From: Candidatus Poribacteria bacterium
Lineage (GTDB): Bacteria > Poribacteria > WGA-4E > WGA-3G
Direction of reading: 5' to 3'
DNA length: 64,000 nt
Assembly: GCA_022827885.1 (NCBI GenBank)
Contig: JAJEIP010000120.1
Coordinates: 62,001 to 126,000 of the forward strand
The notes below the pieces were generated by a model. That model searched no databases and was not told the DNA's origin. It worked only from the letters and a program-made list of their open reading frames with translations. The first letter of the stretch is position 1. The number at the start of each line of letters is the position of its first letter. The translations under genes and the position numbers were made by a program. Below, piece by piece: positions 8,763 through 16,271 of this stretch.

Positions 8763-9452
8763 ATGTCTAAAGAATCTCACTGCAGTGTTAAAATCTGCGG
8801 TATTACCTCTATCCATGATGCTCGACTTGCTGCCGATGCAGGCGCGGATTACATCGGGGTCTTAGTAGATGTTGCCGTATCCGAACGAACACGTTCCGCA
8901 ACGCAAGCCACTGAAATTGCCAGCGAAAGCCCTCTTCCTACCGTAATTCTACTCTATAACCGCGCCACATCCGACATCCAAGAAATAGTTTCACAAGTTC
9001 AACCGTTTGCTGTTCAGCTCCTCGGACAGGAGTCTCCGCAGCAGGTTGAAGAATTAAAACGCGAAGGCACGTGTGAATTCTGGAAGTCGGTCTATTTGCC
9101 AGCAGGAAGTCCCGAAAATGTGGATATCCCGGCTGTTCAGGAAGAGATGCAGGCATACCGCGATGCGGGTGCAGATTTTCTACTGTTTGATAGTGTTGAT
9201 ATGAGTCTTGAGAAACCGAGATACGGTGGCACCGGGAAAACCTGTGATTGGAATGTCGCTGCTGAACTTATTGTGGAGAGTCCACTACCGGTTTTCTTCG
9301 CCGGTGGGATTCGTCCGGAGAACGTCAAAGCTGCCATTGAGACAATCCGACCTCACGGCATTGACCTCTGTTCCGGTGTCGAAGCCTCAAAAGGTATCAA
9401 GGATCCACACAAACTCGAACAACTCATGAAACAAATTAAGCAAGCGCATTAA
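8763..9452 (+). CDS. trpF: Phosphoribosylanthranilate isomerase (TrpF-like)
   Basis: A (beta/alpha)8-barrel of TrpF type. VKICGIT holds the catalytic Cys (Cys12), FLLFDSVD the catalytic Asp (about 144), GGTGKTCDW the phosphate-binding turn and VFFAGGIRPENV the second phosphate loop; the usual family ending SGVEASKGIKDPHKL is present. The reaction expected is conversion of N-(5-phosphoribosyl)anthranilate to CdRP in tryptophan synthesis. No other trp gene is nearby and residues 30-45 (GVLVDVAVSERTRS) differ from the usual GF-F---S-R-V pattern, so an isomerase of related substrates is possible. Its start region is provided by a dispersed repeat. Confidence 0.85.
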   Translation: MSKESHCSVKICGITSIHDARLAADAGADYIGVLVDVAVSERTRSATQATEIASESPLPTVILLYNRATSDIQEIVSQVQPFAVQLLGQESPQQVEELKREGTCEFWKSVYLPAGSPENVDIPAVQEEMQAYRDAGADFLLFDSVDMSLEKPRYGGTGKTCDWNVAAELIVESPLPVFFAGGIRPENVKAAIETIRPHGIDLCSGVEASKGIKDPHKLEQLMKQIKQAH

Positions 9453-9550
9453 AAGTAGTAGGAACGCGCCGCGTGCCGTGTACCTCTAAGTTCTAAGGCC
9501 GAACATTTATAAACGTTAGATCCCTACCGGCTAAAATCAAGGAGATTTTT

Positions 9551-10291
9551 ATGAAAGGTCATCTTGTCCATTACTCGCAGATATCCAACAATATCTTTCA
9601 GGGTATCGCTATCGTGGTATTAATTTGTATAATATCTATTGCCAACTTTTCTACTGCCTTCGCTGATAGTCATGAAATGGAAGGTGAAAAAGCAGAAGAA
9701 AAGCCGAAGATCACAGGCTGGTTCCAGATCGATGTCGATAGCTTAGGCACCTATTTTTTGGTTGGGGCAAGCCATCCGCTCAGCGGCGGCATTTCATTTG
9801 ATTCTAATATCTATGTTAACGATCATTTGGGCGAGTTTGATATGGGTGTTTCATTCCCTGTTATCGCGAATGACAGCATGGCACTGCTGCTAACACCCAT
9901 GCTCGGCGTTGGATTTGATTATACCACTCCAGACGGTCCGTATGCCTTATACCCACAAATCTTTGCGATCCTACCCGCCGGTAAAATTTTCGGGTTCCAC
10001 TGGACAATCAGCACGGTCAAGACCCTATTTGATAGTGAAAGTCTTGATGAACTCTATAATCGGACCTACCTGACTTATGCTCTTAACGACACTGTCGCGG
10101 TGGGTCCGCAGTTTGAATCGGTGATGGGCATTGGCGAGGGTGGTGGACTGTGGGCACTCAATTTTGGTGGACGTGTGAACATCGGTTATGGTGAGAATAA
10201 CACACTCGGCATATACGTCGGGTATGAGACGAAAAAAGGGGAAGGCGAAACCGGACTTACCGGTAGAATGAATTTTACGCGTAGATGGTAA
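9551..10291 (+). CDS. Predicted envelope beta-barrel protein, paralog A
   Basis: A signal peptide with cleavage probably after FADS-type residues (about 38) is followed by an acidic linker and alternating beta-strand sequence rich in Gly and aromatics, ending in Trp as many outer-membrane barrels do. It is clearly paralogous to the protein at 12161-12877: both share GWF-x-D/T-D-SLGT, VGASH, GYGENNTLG and a Gly-Arg-Met ending. No known family was recognised. AAGGAG precedes the ATG by 7 nt. The paralog's position beside amtB hints at a role in nitrogen uptake, which is inference. Confidence 0.75.
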   Translation: MKGHLVHYSQISNNIFQGIAIVVLICIISIANFSTAFADSHEMEGEKAEEKPKITGWFQIDVDSLGTYFLVGASHPLSGGISFDSNIYVNDHLGEFDMGVSFPVIANDSMALLLTPMLGVGFDYTTPDGPYALYPQIFAILPAGKIFGFHWTISTVKTLFDSESLDELYNRTYLTYALNDTVAVGPQFESVMGIGEGGGLWALNFGGRVNIGYGENNTLGIYVGYETKKGEGETGLTGRMNFTRRW

Positions 10292-10306
10292 GACGAATTT
10301 AAGTGG

Positions 10307-10327
10307 GGCGCGGTTACAAACCGCGCC
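10307..10327. repeat. REP-like palindrome
   Basis: GGCGCGGTT-ACA-AACCGCGCC: a perfect 9-bp stem in the short gap between two convergent genes. It could end transcription but has no U-tract. Similar palindromes recur at 30199 and 44065. Confidence 0.75.
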
Positions 10328-10344
10328 TATATCCCAATTCCTTT

Positions 10345-11751
10345 CTATTCTAACAGATACACATGAATTGTCCTGTCTTTTGCGCGTGAAAAGGCAGGCA
10401 ATGTCTTTACGATATGTCCTCGTTGGCGAATCCAAGTGCGAACCCTCGTATCAGCGTCAAAGACGTTAAAACTCGCTACATCCACAAGAAACCATAAGCG
10501 TTCCCTTCCCGAAGTTTCCCATTCTCTTTCAAATGCTTCCGAATCTTCCAATAACCCACCGATGTAGATAGGTGTTAATTCTGGAAGATAATACCTACCC
10601 ATCTCAGGTTCTGAAAGCACAACTTTATCGGTCGGTTTCTTCTCCGCTTCTACGACTTCAAACGCCTCCCGCCATTTCGGCCTCCCCCCATTTTCTATTT
10701 TAAAATAGAGATAGTCTTGCGACAGGAGTGTCACCAGAAGTACGCACGGCACGAGTATGCCAAGTATATTTCCTGATTTCATCTCTATTGCTTCCCTGAC
10801 CCGTTCGCACGCAACACTTGCCAGGATAAAGTAGGCGGGTATCGTCCAAAATAGGTAATAACCGGCGACGTTTTGAAGCTGCGATGCGATGAGAAAAAGA
10901 ATTAACGGGATACCCGCATAACAAAGTAAAAAAAGCGTGGCTCTGTTGAATCGGGTCGCGATGGGAGCGAAAAAGGCGGTAACAGCGATGGGGATACTCA
11001 CGCCTTGGACGAGCGTCAGCACGATATAGAGTGGACTCCGCTGCCAGACATTGCGTCCCCATCCCGAGAAGAGATAACCGCGCACTTGTGGGAGTATGAG
11101 CGCCAACACCGGCACTGCGAACGGGAGAAAGAAAATGAGGAGATTCAACCATCGCTTTCTGTTGGCGTTTTCTAATAGGCAGATCACAGCGTATGCCGCT
11201 AAAGCCGGAACGATCACAACGGCAAGCGTATGCGAAAGAATTAAACAGAGACAGGCAACGAGCGCGCCTACGGTTAAAAGTGTTGAATCGCGTTCAAGGG
11301 AGGCATAGAATAACCACGCCGTCAGGACCCCAAAGAAAAAGGTAAAGACCGGATAACGCGCATTTTGTGCCCAAAACAGGTGCCAACTTGAGCATGCCAC
11401 AAAGGCACTGCTTAGGAGTCCGATCCGCCAATTGAAAAGGGTTCGTCCGAGCCCAAAAACCATCGGAATCGAGGCGATCCCGACCAGGCACGGAATTAAG
11501 CGGCTTCCCCACTCATGACTGCCAGCAATTGAGATTGAGAGCTTCACCGCAAGATAGGGGATCGGGTTTGGGATAACTCGCCAACTGTCGACTGAAAGGT
11601 TTTGTGCGTCTCGAACCGTGAAAACCTCATCAATCCAGAAACTCCACTGCCCAAGGTTCCAAAATCGGAGGGCTGTCCCGAACAGGACAACAACGCCCAA
11701 AAACATAATATGCATCTTTTTTGGGCAATGTTTTGTTGAAAATTTCAGCAT
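10345..11751 (-). CDS. GT-C fold glycosyltransferase (ArnT/PMT-like), integral membrane
   Basis: A 468-residue protein with about 10 hydrophobic segments. The first extracytoplasmic loop carries WSFWIDEVFT (Asp41-Glu42), the acidic motif of GT39/GT83-like enzymes that use polyprenyl-phosphate sugars. The C-terminal ~110 residues form a soluble domain (RPKWREAFEVVEAEKKPTDK). The family transfers a sugar from a lipid-linked donor to protein or lipid on the outer face of the inner membrane; acceptor and sugar are unknown. It is convergent with paralog A. Confidence 0.82.
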   Translation of the reverse strand: MLKFSTKHCPKKMHIMFLGVVVLFGTALRFWNLGQWSFWIDEVFTVRDAQNLSVDSWRVIPNPIPYLAVKLSISIAGSHEWGSRLIPCLVGIASIPMVFGLGRTLFNWRIGLLSSAFVACSSWHLFWAQNARYPVFTFFFGVLTAWLFYASLERDSTLLTVGALVACLCLILSHTLAVVIVPALAAYAVICLLENANRKRWLNLLIFFLPFAVPVLALILPQVRGYLFSGWGRNVWQRSPLYIVLTLVQGVSIPIAVTAFFAPIATRFNRATLFLLCYAGIPLILFLIASQLQNVAGYYLFWTIPAYFILASVACERVREAIEMKSGNILGILVPCVLLVTLLSQDYLYFKIENGGRPKWREAFEVVEAEKKPTDKVVLSEPEMGRYYLPELTPIYIGGLLEDSEAFEREWETSGRERLWFLVDVASFNVFDADTRVRTWIRQRGHIVKTLPAFSRAKDRTIHVYLLE

Positions 11752-12160
11752 TTTTTTACGAGTTGTCAGTTTTAAAAGTTTATCTCACAGCGAACGTTAT
11801 TCATCATCGATTACCGGTTAAATGCTTGTAGTGTTTACATTACTGACATCTGAAAATGAGCGAATCGAATGCGCTGACAACCGATAACTCTTAATTGGCA
11901 CGCGTTTTGCTTTAAACGAAAACAGGTGCACCGTAGGGACGCGGTTACCTCGCCCTTACGATGAAAGCCTGTTGCCCTTTTATTCAAAAAGTGTTGAAAA
12001 AGACAGGCAAAATCACTATATCACAAATTTATGCTGAGGTCAAGCGGGGACTTTCTCTATGAAAACCGCAGACTCACAGTATCGCACCGTGAAAGTACGT
12101 TGCTCAAATTTTAATATAACCTTGTAGGCGCGTTTCAAGACGCGTATAAAGGAGATTTTG
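11752..12160. other. 409-bp intergenic region with palindromes and the sigma-54 site
   Basis: It holds GCTGACAACCGATAA (a motif recurring near 12950, 14780 and 39335), the sigma-54 promoter at 11896-11911 and an imperfect palindrome at about 11933-11959 (GTAGGGACGCGGTTACC with CGCCCTTAC). No open frame with a Shine-Dalgarno was found. Confidence 0.6.
11896..11911 (+). promoter_or_regulatory. sigma-54 (RpoN) promoter
   Basis: TGGCAC-GCGTT-TTGCT matches the sigma-54 consensus with the obligatory GG-N10-GC spacing (GG 11897-11898, GC 11909-11910). The start of transcription would be near 11922, giving a leader of about 240 nt to the envelope gene at 12161 and then amtB. Nitrogen control of ammonium transporters by RpoN/NtrC is established in other bacteria. 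No clear paired activator site was seen upstream. Confidence 0.75.
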
Positions 12161-12877
12161 ATGAAAACGCATACGTTTTGGTTGGTTCGTTTGTTGGTAA
12201 TGGTTTGTATTTTCGCAGTTGGTAGTATCCCCATGGCTTATGCAGACGCGCATGAAGCCGGTGAAGAGATGGCAGAAGAAGAAGCATCAGAGGTTTCCGG
12301 ATGGTTCCGGACGGATACAGATAGTTTAGGGACACAGATCTGGGTGGGTGCGAGCCATTCCCCAAGTTTCCTCGGTGGTCTTTCTCTGGATACCGATATT
12401 TACGTCGTTGGCACGTTCGGTGAATTAGACCTCGGACTCGGCATTCCGGTCGTCGATAGCGATGACCTGTCCCTTAGTTTTCTCCCTATGGTGGGTATTG
12501 GGTTTGATTACGCCGCCGCGGACGGTCCTTCTTCCTTGATTGCTCCACAATTATTCACATATCTCACCGCTGGATCCATCTATTTTGAATCATGGATACA
12601 GGGGTTCTTGAATTCCATGTTTGATTATGGTGACGATTCCTTTTACACACGTAATTTTGTCCTCTATTCGCTGAATGATACCGTTGCTATCGGTCCACAA
12701 GTAGAAGTGACCTTTGACTTGACCGCAGGCGAAATCAGTAGTATAGCACCGGGTCTCCGTGCCAATGTCGGCTATGGCGAAAATAACACGCTCGGCGTTT
12801 TTGTTGGATTTGAGACCCAAAAAGGTGAAGATGAAACAGGGATCACCGGCAGAATGACTTTCGTCCGTTCCTGGTAA
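12161..12877 (+). CDS. Predicted envelope beta-barrel protein, paralog B
   Basis: A signal peptide (cleavage near the Ala-Asp-Ala at residue 30) is followed by an acidic stretch, then beta-rich sequence ending in VRSW. It shares with the protein at 9551 the blocks GWFRTDTDSLGT, GVGASH-like turns, VGIGFDY, SLNDTVAIGPQ and GYGENNTLGV. The start is ATG 12161, 6 nt after GGAG, not the TTG one codon upstream. It is the first gene downstream of the sigma-54 promoter and 125 nt upstream of amtB, so it may be an outer-membrane partner for ammonium uptake. That role is inference. Confidence 0.78.
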   Translation: MKTHTFWLVRLLVMVCIFAVGSIPMAYADAHEAGEEMAEEEASEVSGWFRTDTDSLGTQIWVGASHSPSFLGGLSLDTDIYVVGTFGELDLGLGIPVVDSDDLSLSFLPMVGIGFDYAAADGPSSLIAPQLFTYLTAGSIYFESWIQGFLNSMFDYGDDSFYTRNFVLYSLNDTVAIGPQVEVTFDLTAGEISSIAPGLRANVGYGENNTLGVFVGFETQKGEDETGITGRMTFVRSW

Positions 12878-13002
12878 GGATGGAAACTATCGGTTGTTAG
12901 TTATCAGTTATCTTAGTAACAACAAGAGGCTTGATGTGCCAGTCCCTCCACTGACTGCTGACAACTGATAGCTGACTGCTGTTCTACAAGGAGATATTTC
13001 GA

Positions 13003-14340
13003 ATGAAAAGTAAGGTTATCATAACAGTTTTGGTACTCACATGTTTGCTGAGCCTGAACGTTTTTGCCTTGAACGGATCCATCGAAGGTGAGAAGGTTTC
13101 TGATGCAAAGTATATGGCAGACACGTTGTGGGTGCTCCTCGCTGCATTTCTGGTTTTCTTTATGCAGGCAGGCTTCGCTATGGTGGAGTCTGGCTTCACC
13201 CGTGCCAAGAACGCTGTCAACATTCTGATGAAAAACTTGCTGGACTTCTCGATGGGTTCGATTGCTTATTGGGCGATCGGGTTTGCTATTATGTTTGGCA
13301 CAGGTAGCGCATTCATGGGATTGAGTGGTTGGTTTGTCCCCGCTGATTCTACAGCGTTTGCTTCATTAGAGTGGAGCTCCGTTCCAACACACGCCGCTTG
13401 GCTCTTCCAGTTGGTGTTCGCCGCAACTGCCGCAACTATCGTTTCTGGGGCAATGGCGGAACGGACACAGTTCAAAAGCTACTTGATTTACAGCGTCTTC
13501 ATCACAGGTATCATCTACCCCATTGTTGGACACTGGATTTGGGGCGGGGGTTGGCTATCAGACTTCGGTATGTCAGATTTCGCGGGATCTACAGTTGTTC
13601 ACTCAACCGGTGGCTGGCTTGCCCTGACAGGTGCAGTCGTCTTGGGACCGCGTGCCGGTAAATACGATAGCGATGGAAATCCACGACCGATCGCTGGGCA
13701 TAACCTTCCACTCGCCGCCCTCGGCGTCTTTATCTTGTGGCTCGGTTGGTTCGGATTTAATCCGGGTAGTCAGATGGGTGCCGATGCAGCCGAAATTTCA
13801 GGTATTGCCGTAACAACAAACCTCGCAGCTGCCGCAGGCGCAATTACTGCGATGATTACTGCATGGATTTTCCTTGGCAAACCCGATGCTGGTATGTCAC
13901 TCAACGGCGCACTCGCTGGATTGGTAGCAATTACTGCCGGTTGTGCATCGGTGAGTCCTATCTCCGCAGCGATTATCGGTGCACTCGGTGGTATTGTGGT
14001 CGTTTTGAGTGTTCTCTTGTTCGAAAAACTTCGCATTGATGATCCGGTCGGTGCGATCTCTGTCCATGGAACGTGTGGTGCATTAGGCACAATTCTGCTC
14101 GGATTTTTCGACAGTTCAAACGGGGTTTTCTTCGGCGGAGGATTTGGACTCCTCTGGGCACAAATCGTCGGTGTCGTTGCTGTGCTTGTATGGTGTCTCG
14201 TTACTGGCTTTATTCTGTTCTACGGAATCAAGGCTGTTACAGGGTTAAGGGTTAGTGAAGAGGAAGAACAAACAGGACTCGACTACGAAGAACACGGCGC
14301 GAGTGCTTATCCTGATTTTAATGTTTCCTCAATGCGTTAG
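13003..14340 (+). CDS. amtB: Ammonium transporter (Amt family), first copy
   Basis: A 445-residue membrane protein with a signal-like first segment and 11 expected helices. The Amt signature runs through FAGSTVVHSTGGWLAL, with the first pore His at 200; the second pore His is 355 (VHGTCGALG). GHWIWGGGWL and NPRPIAGHNLPLA are also characteristic. It conducts ammonium/ammonia across the inner membrane and is normally gated by a PII protein, but no glnK gene is in the window. AAGGAG lies 8 nt before the ATG. Confidence 0.95.
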   Translation: MKSKVIITVLVLTCLLSLNVFALNGSIEGEKVSDAKYMADTLWVLLAAFLVFFMQAGFAMVESGFTRAKNAVNILMKNLLDFSMGSIAYWAIGFAIMFGTGSAFMGLSGWFVPADSTAFASLEWSSVPTHAAWLFQLVFAATAATIVSGAMAERTQFKSYLIYSVFITGIIYPIVGHWIWGGGWLSDFGMSDFAGSTVVHSTGGWLALTGAVVLGPRAGKYDSDGNPRPIAGHNLPLAALGVFILWLGWFGFNPGSQMGADAAEISGIAVTTNLAAAAGAITAMITAWIFLGKPDAGMSLNGALAGLVAITAGCASVSPISAAIIGALGGIVVVLSVLLFEKLRIDDPVGAISVHGTCGALGTILLGFFDSSNGVFFGGGFGLLWAQIVGVVAVLVWCLVTGFILFYGIKAVTGLRVSEEEEQTGLDYEEHGASAYPDFNVSSMR

Positions 14341-14355
14341 ATATATTTCAATGTA

Positions 14356-14382
14356 GTCTCCGCTCCAAATAGGACGGAGACA
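14356..14382 (+). repeat. Inverted repeat after the first amt gene
   Basis: GTCTCCG, 13-nt loop, CGGAGAC. A perfect 7-bp stem just ahead of the large terminator; it may strengthen termination or be a protein site. Confidence 0.5.
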
Positions 14383-14394
14383 TAAAACCGAATA

Positions 14395-14466
14395 GGAACG
14401 TCCACACGAAGTTTCACTTATATCCCTGAGTTTACTTCACGTGCTGTGGACGTTCCACCTTTTTTC
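14395..14466 (+). terminator. Strong Rho-independent terminator after the first amt gene
   Basis: GGAACGTCCACA pairs with TGTGGACGTTCC (12 bp), closing a loop that contains a second stem (GAAGT/ACTTC), and a run of T follows (about 14460-14465). It separates the transcription of the two amt genes. Confidence 0.85.
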
Positions 14467-14804
14467 GTATTTACCACTTACTCCTTTTTTTATTTGAAAA
14501 ATCTCTAAGTCGAAATTAACGCTTGATACTATTATGATATTTTGCTAAAATCTGAGTCGATATCTTCTGAGAATAAGGCTCGTTATCAGGAAACGGTTAG
14601 TAGGACAAAAGTACCTGTCCCTACAAAAATTGAAGAGGTAGACGAAGGGGTCTACCTTTACGGAATAACAGAACAAGCAATATCTGCTGAACGGCTATTG
14701 GTTATCGGAAATCAGCACTTAAAGAGAAACCCAGTTTAACAGAACCTCTTCTTAACTGATTGCCGACTACCGATTGCCGACAACTATTAACATGGAGGAT
14801 ACAG
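14467..14804 (+). other. Gap between the amt genes: promoter and two hairpins
   Basis: A sigma-70 promoter is visible: TTGATA (14523-14528), 17 bp, TAAAAT (14546-14551). Two hairpins follow: GTAGGACA/TGTCCCTAC at 14600-14624 and a perfect AGGTAGAC/GTCTACCT at 14636-14657. The 65-codon frame across them lacks a Shine-Dalgarno and is dictated by the palindromes, so it is not called a gene. The leader of more than 240 nt could hold regulation. Confidence 0.6.
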
Positions 14805-16178
14805 ATGCAACAACGATGTGCATCACAATCTACAAAGGAGCGATCTGGTTATACACGAATTGGAACGCTAATTGTTATTTTATTGATATGTGGCGTGCCG
14901 AGTTTAGCGATGGCACAAGAGGCAACTGCTCCTGATTCAGGCGACACCGCTTGGATGCTGACTTCAACTGCACTTGTGCTCTTTATGACGATTCCCGGAC
15001 TCGCGCTCTTCTACGGAGGGCTCGTGCGCGTCCAAAATGTACTCTCTGTCCTTATGCAGTGTTTCGCATTGACAGGGTTGATTACTATTGTGTGGGTTAT
15101 CTGTGGCTACAGTCTTGCTTTTAACACCGCCGGTATGGAGGCTGGGAAAATCACACTTGCCTCTTTTGTTGGTGGATTCGGGACCATGTTCCTGCGCGGT
15201 ATCGGCGTGGACACCCTCTCTGGCACTATCCCCGAAACCGTTTTTATTACCTTCCAGTTGACATTTGCCATCATCACACCGGCCCTTATTGCCGGCGCAT
15301 TCGCGGAGCGGATGAAATTCTCGGCAATGTTAATCTTTTCCGTGGTTTGGTCGATTATAGTATACGCGCCTCTGTGCCACATGGCATGGTCAGGTGACGG
15401 TTCGTTATTTGGCGACATTATTGGCGCGCTTGATTTCGCAGGCGGCACCGTTGTGCATATTAACGCAGGTATCGCAGCTTTAGTTGCTGCTATCTTAGTC
15501 GGAAAACGACTCGGTTACCAAACAACAGCGATGCCTCCACACAGTTTGACGCTCACCGTCGTTGGGGCTTCCATGCTCTGGGTAGGCTGGTTCGGCTTCA
15601 ATGCTGGCAGTGCTGTTGCTGCTGATGGTGCCGCTGGTATGGCGATGCTCGTCACCCAAATTTCAACGGCTACCGCCGCTGTTGCGTGGATGTTTGTTGA
15701 ATGGGCAAAACACGGGAAACCGAGTGCTTTAGGTATTGTAACAGGAGCCGTGGCTGGCTTGGTCGCTATTACCCCTGCCTCAGGTTCTGTCGGACCGATT
15801 GGCGCACTTGCTATCGGGATTGTCTCTGGTATTGTCTGCTTCTGGGGTGCGACCACTTTGAAGTCACAACTCGGTTATGACGATTCCTTGGATGCATTTG
15901 GCGTTCACGGTATCGGTGGAATTGTCGGTGCCTTAATGACCGGCATTTTTGTGGCTGAAGGCTTAGGCGGTGTTGGATTAGCGGAAGGTATGACCATAGG
16001 CACACAGGTGTGGGCGCAGCTACTCAGTATCATTGTTACTGTCGTTTGGAGTGGCGTGCTTTCATTTATTATCCTCAAAATTGTCGATGCCACAGTCGGC
16101 TTACGCGTAGAAGAGGATGACGAACGGATGGGGCTCGACCTGTCGCAACACAACGAACGTGGATACAACCTCTCATAG
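14805..16178 (+). CDS. amtB: Ammonium transporter (Amt family), second copy
   Basis: A 457-residue Amt protein with a cleavable-looking signal (ending near AMAQ, residue 38), then GDTAWMLTSTALVLFMTIPG, the canonical Amt N-terminus. Pore histidines are His218 (GTVVHINAG) and His368 (GVHGIGG). It is closer to the classical AmtB pattern (LALFYGGLVR) than the first copy (FVFFMQAGF), so the two belong to different Amt subgroups and are not a recent duplication. The start was chosen at ATG 14805, 8 nt after GGAGG; the longer frame upstream has no ribosome-binding site. Confidence 0.95.
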   Translation: MQQRCASQSTKERSGYTRIGTLIVILLICGVPSLAMAQEATAPDSGDTAWMLTSTALVLFMTIPGLALFYGGLVRVQNVLSVLMQCFALTGLITIVWVICGYSLAFNTAGMEAGKITLASFVGGFGTMFLRGIGVDTLSGTIPETVFITFQLTFAIITPALIAGAFAERMKFSAMLIFSVVWSIIVYAPLCHMAWSGDGSLFGDIIGALDFAGGTVVHINAGIAALVAAILVGKRLGYQTTAMPPHSLTLTVVGASMLWVGWFGFNAGSAVAADGAAGMAMLVTQISTATAAVAWMFVEWAKHGKPSALGIVTGAVAGLVAITPASGSVGPIGALAIGIVSGIVCFWGATTLKSQLGYDDSLDAFGVHGIGGIVGALMTGIFVAEGLGGVGLAEGMTIGTQVWAQLLSIIVTVVWSGVLSFIILKIVDATVGLRVEEDDERMGLDLSQHNERGYNLS

Positions 16179-16212
16179 AGGCATCTGCTTTCTGATTTTG
16201 CGTGGTTAATGT

Positions 16213-16238
16213 AAGGGCGGACCCTTGTGTCCGCCCTT
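16213..16238. terminator. Hairpin between convergent genes
   Basis: AAGGGCGGAC, 6-nt loop CCTTGT, GTCCGCCCTT: a perfect 10-bp stem, with only a short T-run. It is a likely bidirectional terminator or REP-like unit between the second amt gene and the hydrolase. Confidence 0.6.
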
Positions 16239-16271
16239 TCGCGCGCAGCTTGGGAGTCTATATTACACATT

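Noticed and set aside
14542-14739. A 65-codon frame between the amt genes
   Set aside because: No Shine-Dalgarno; the frame follows two palindromes.
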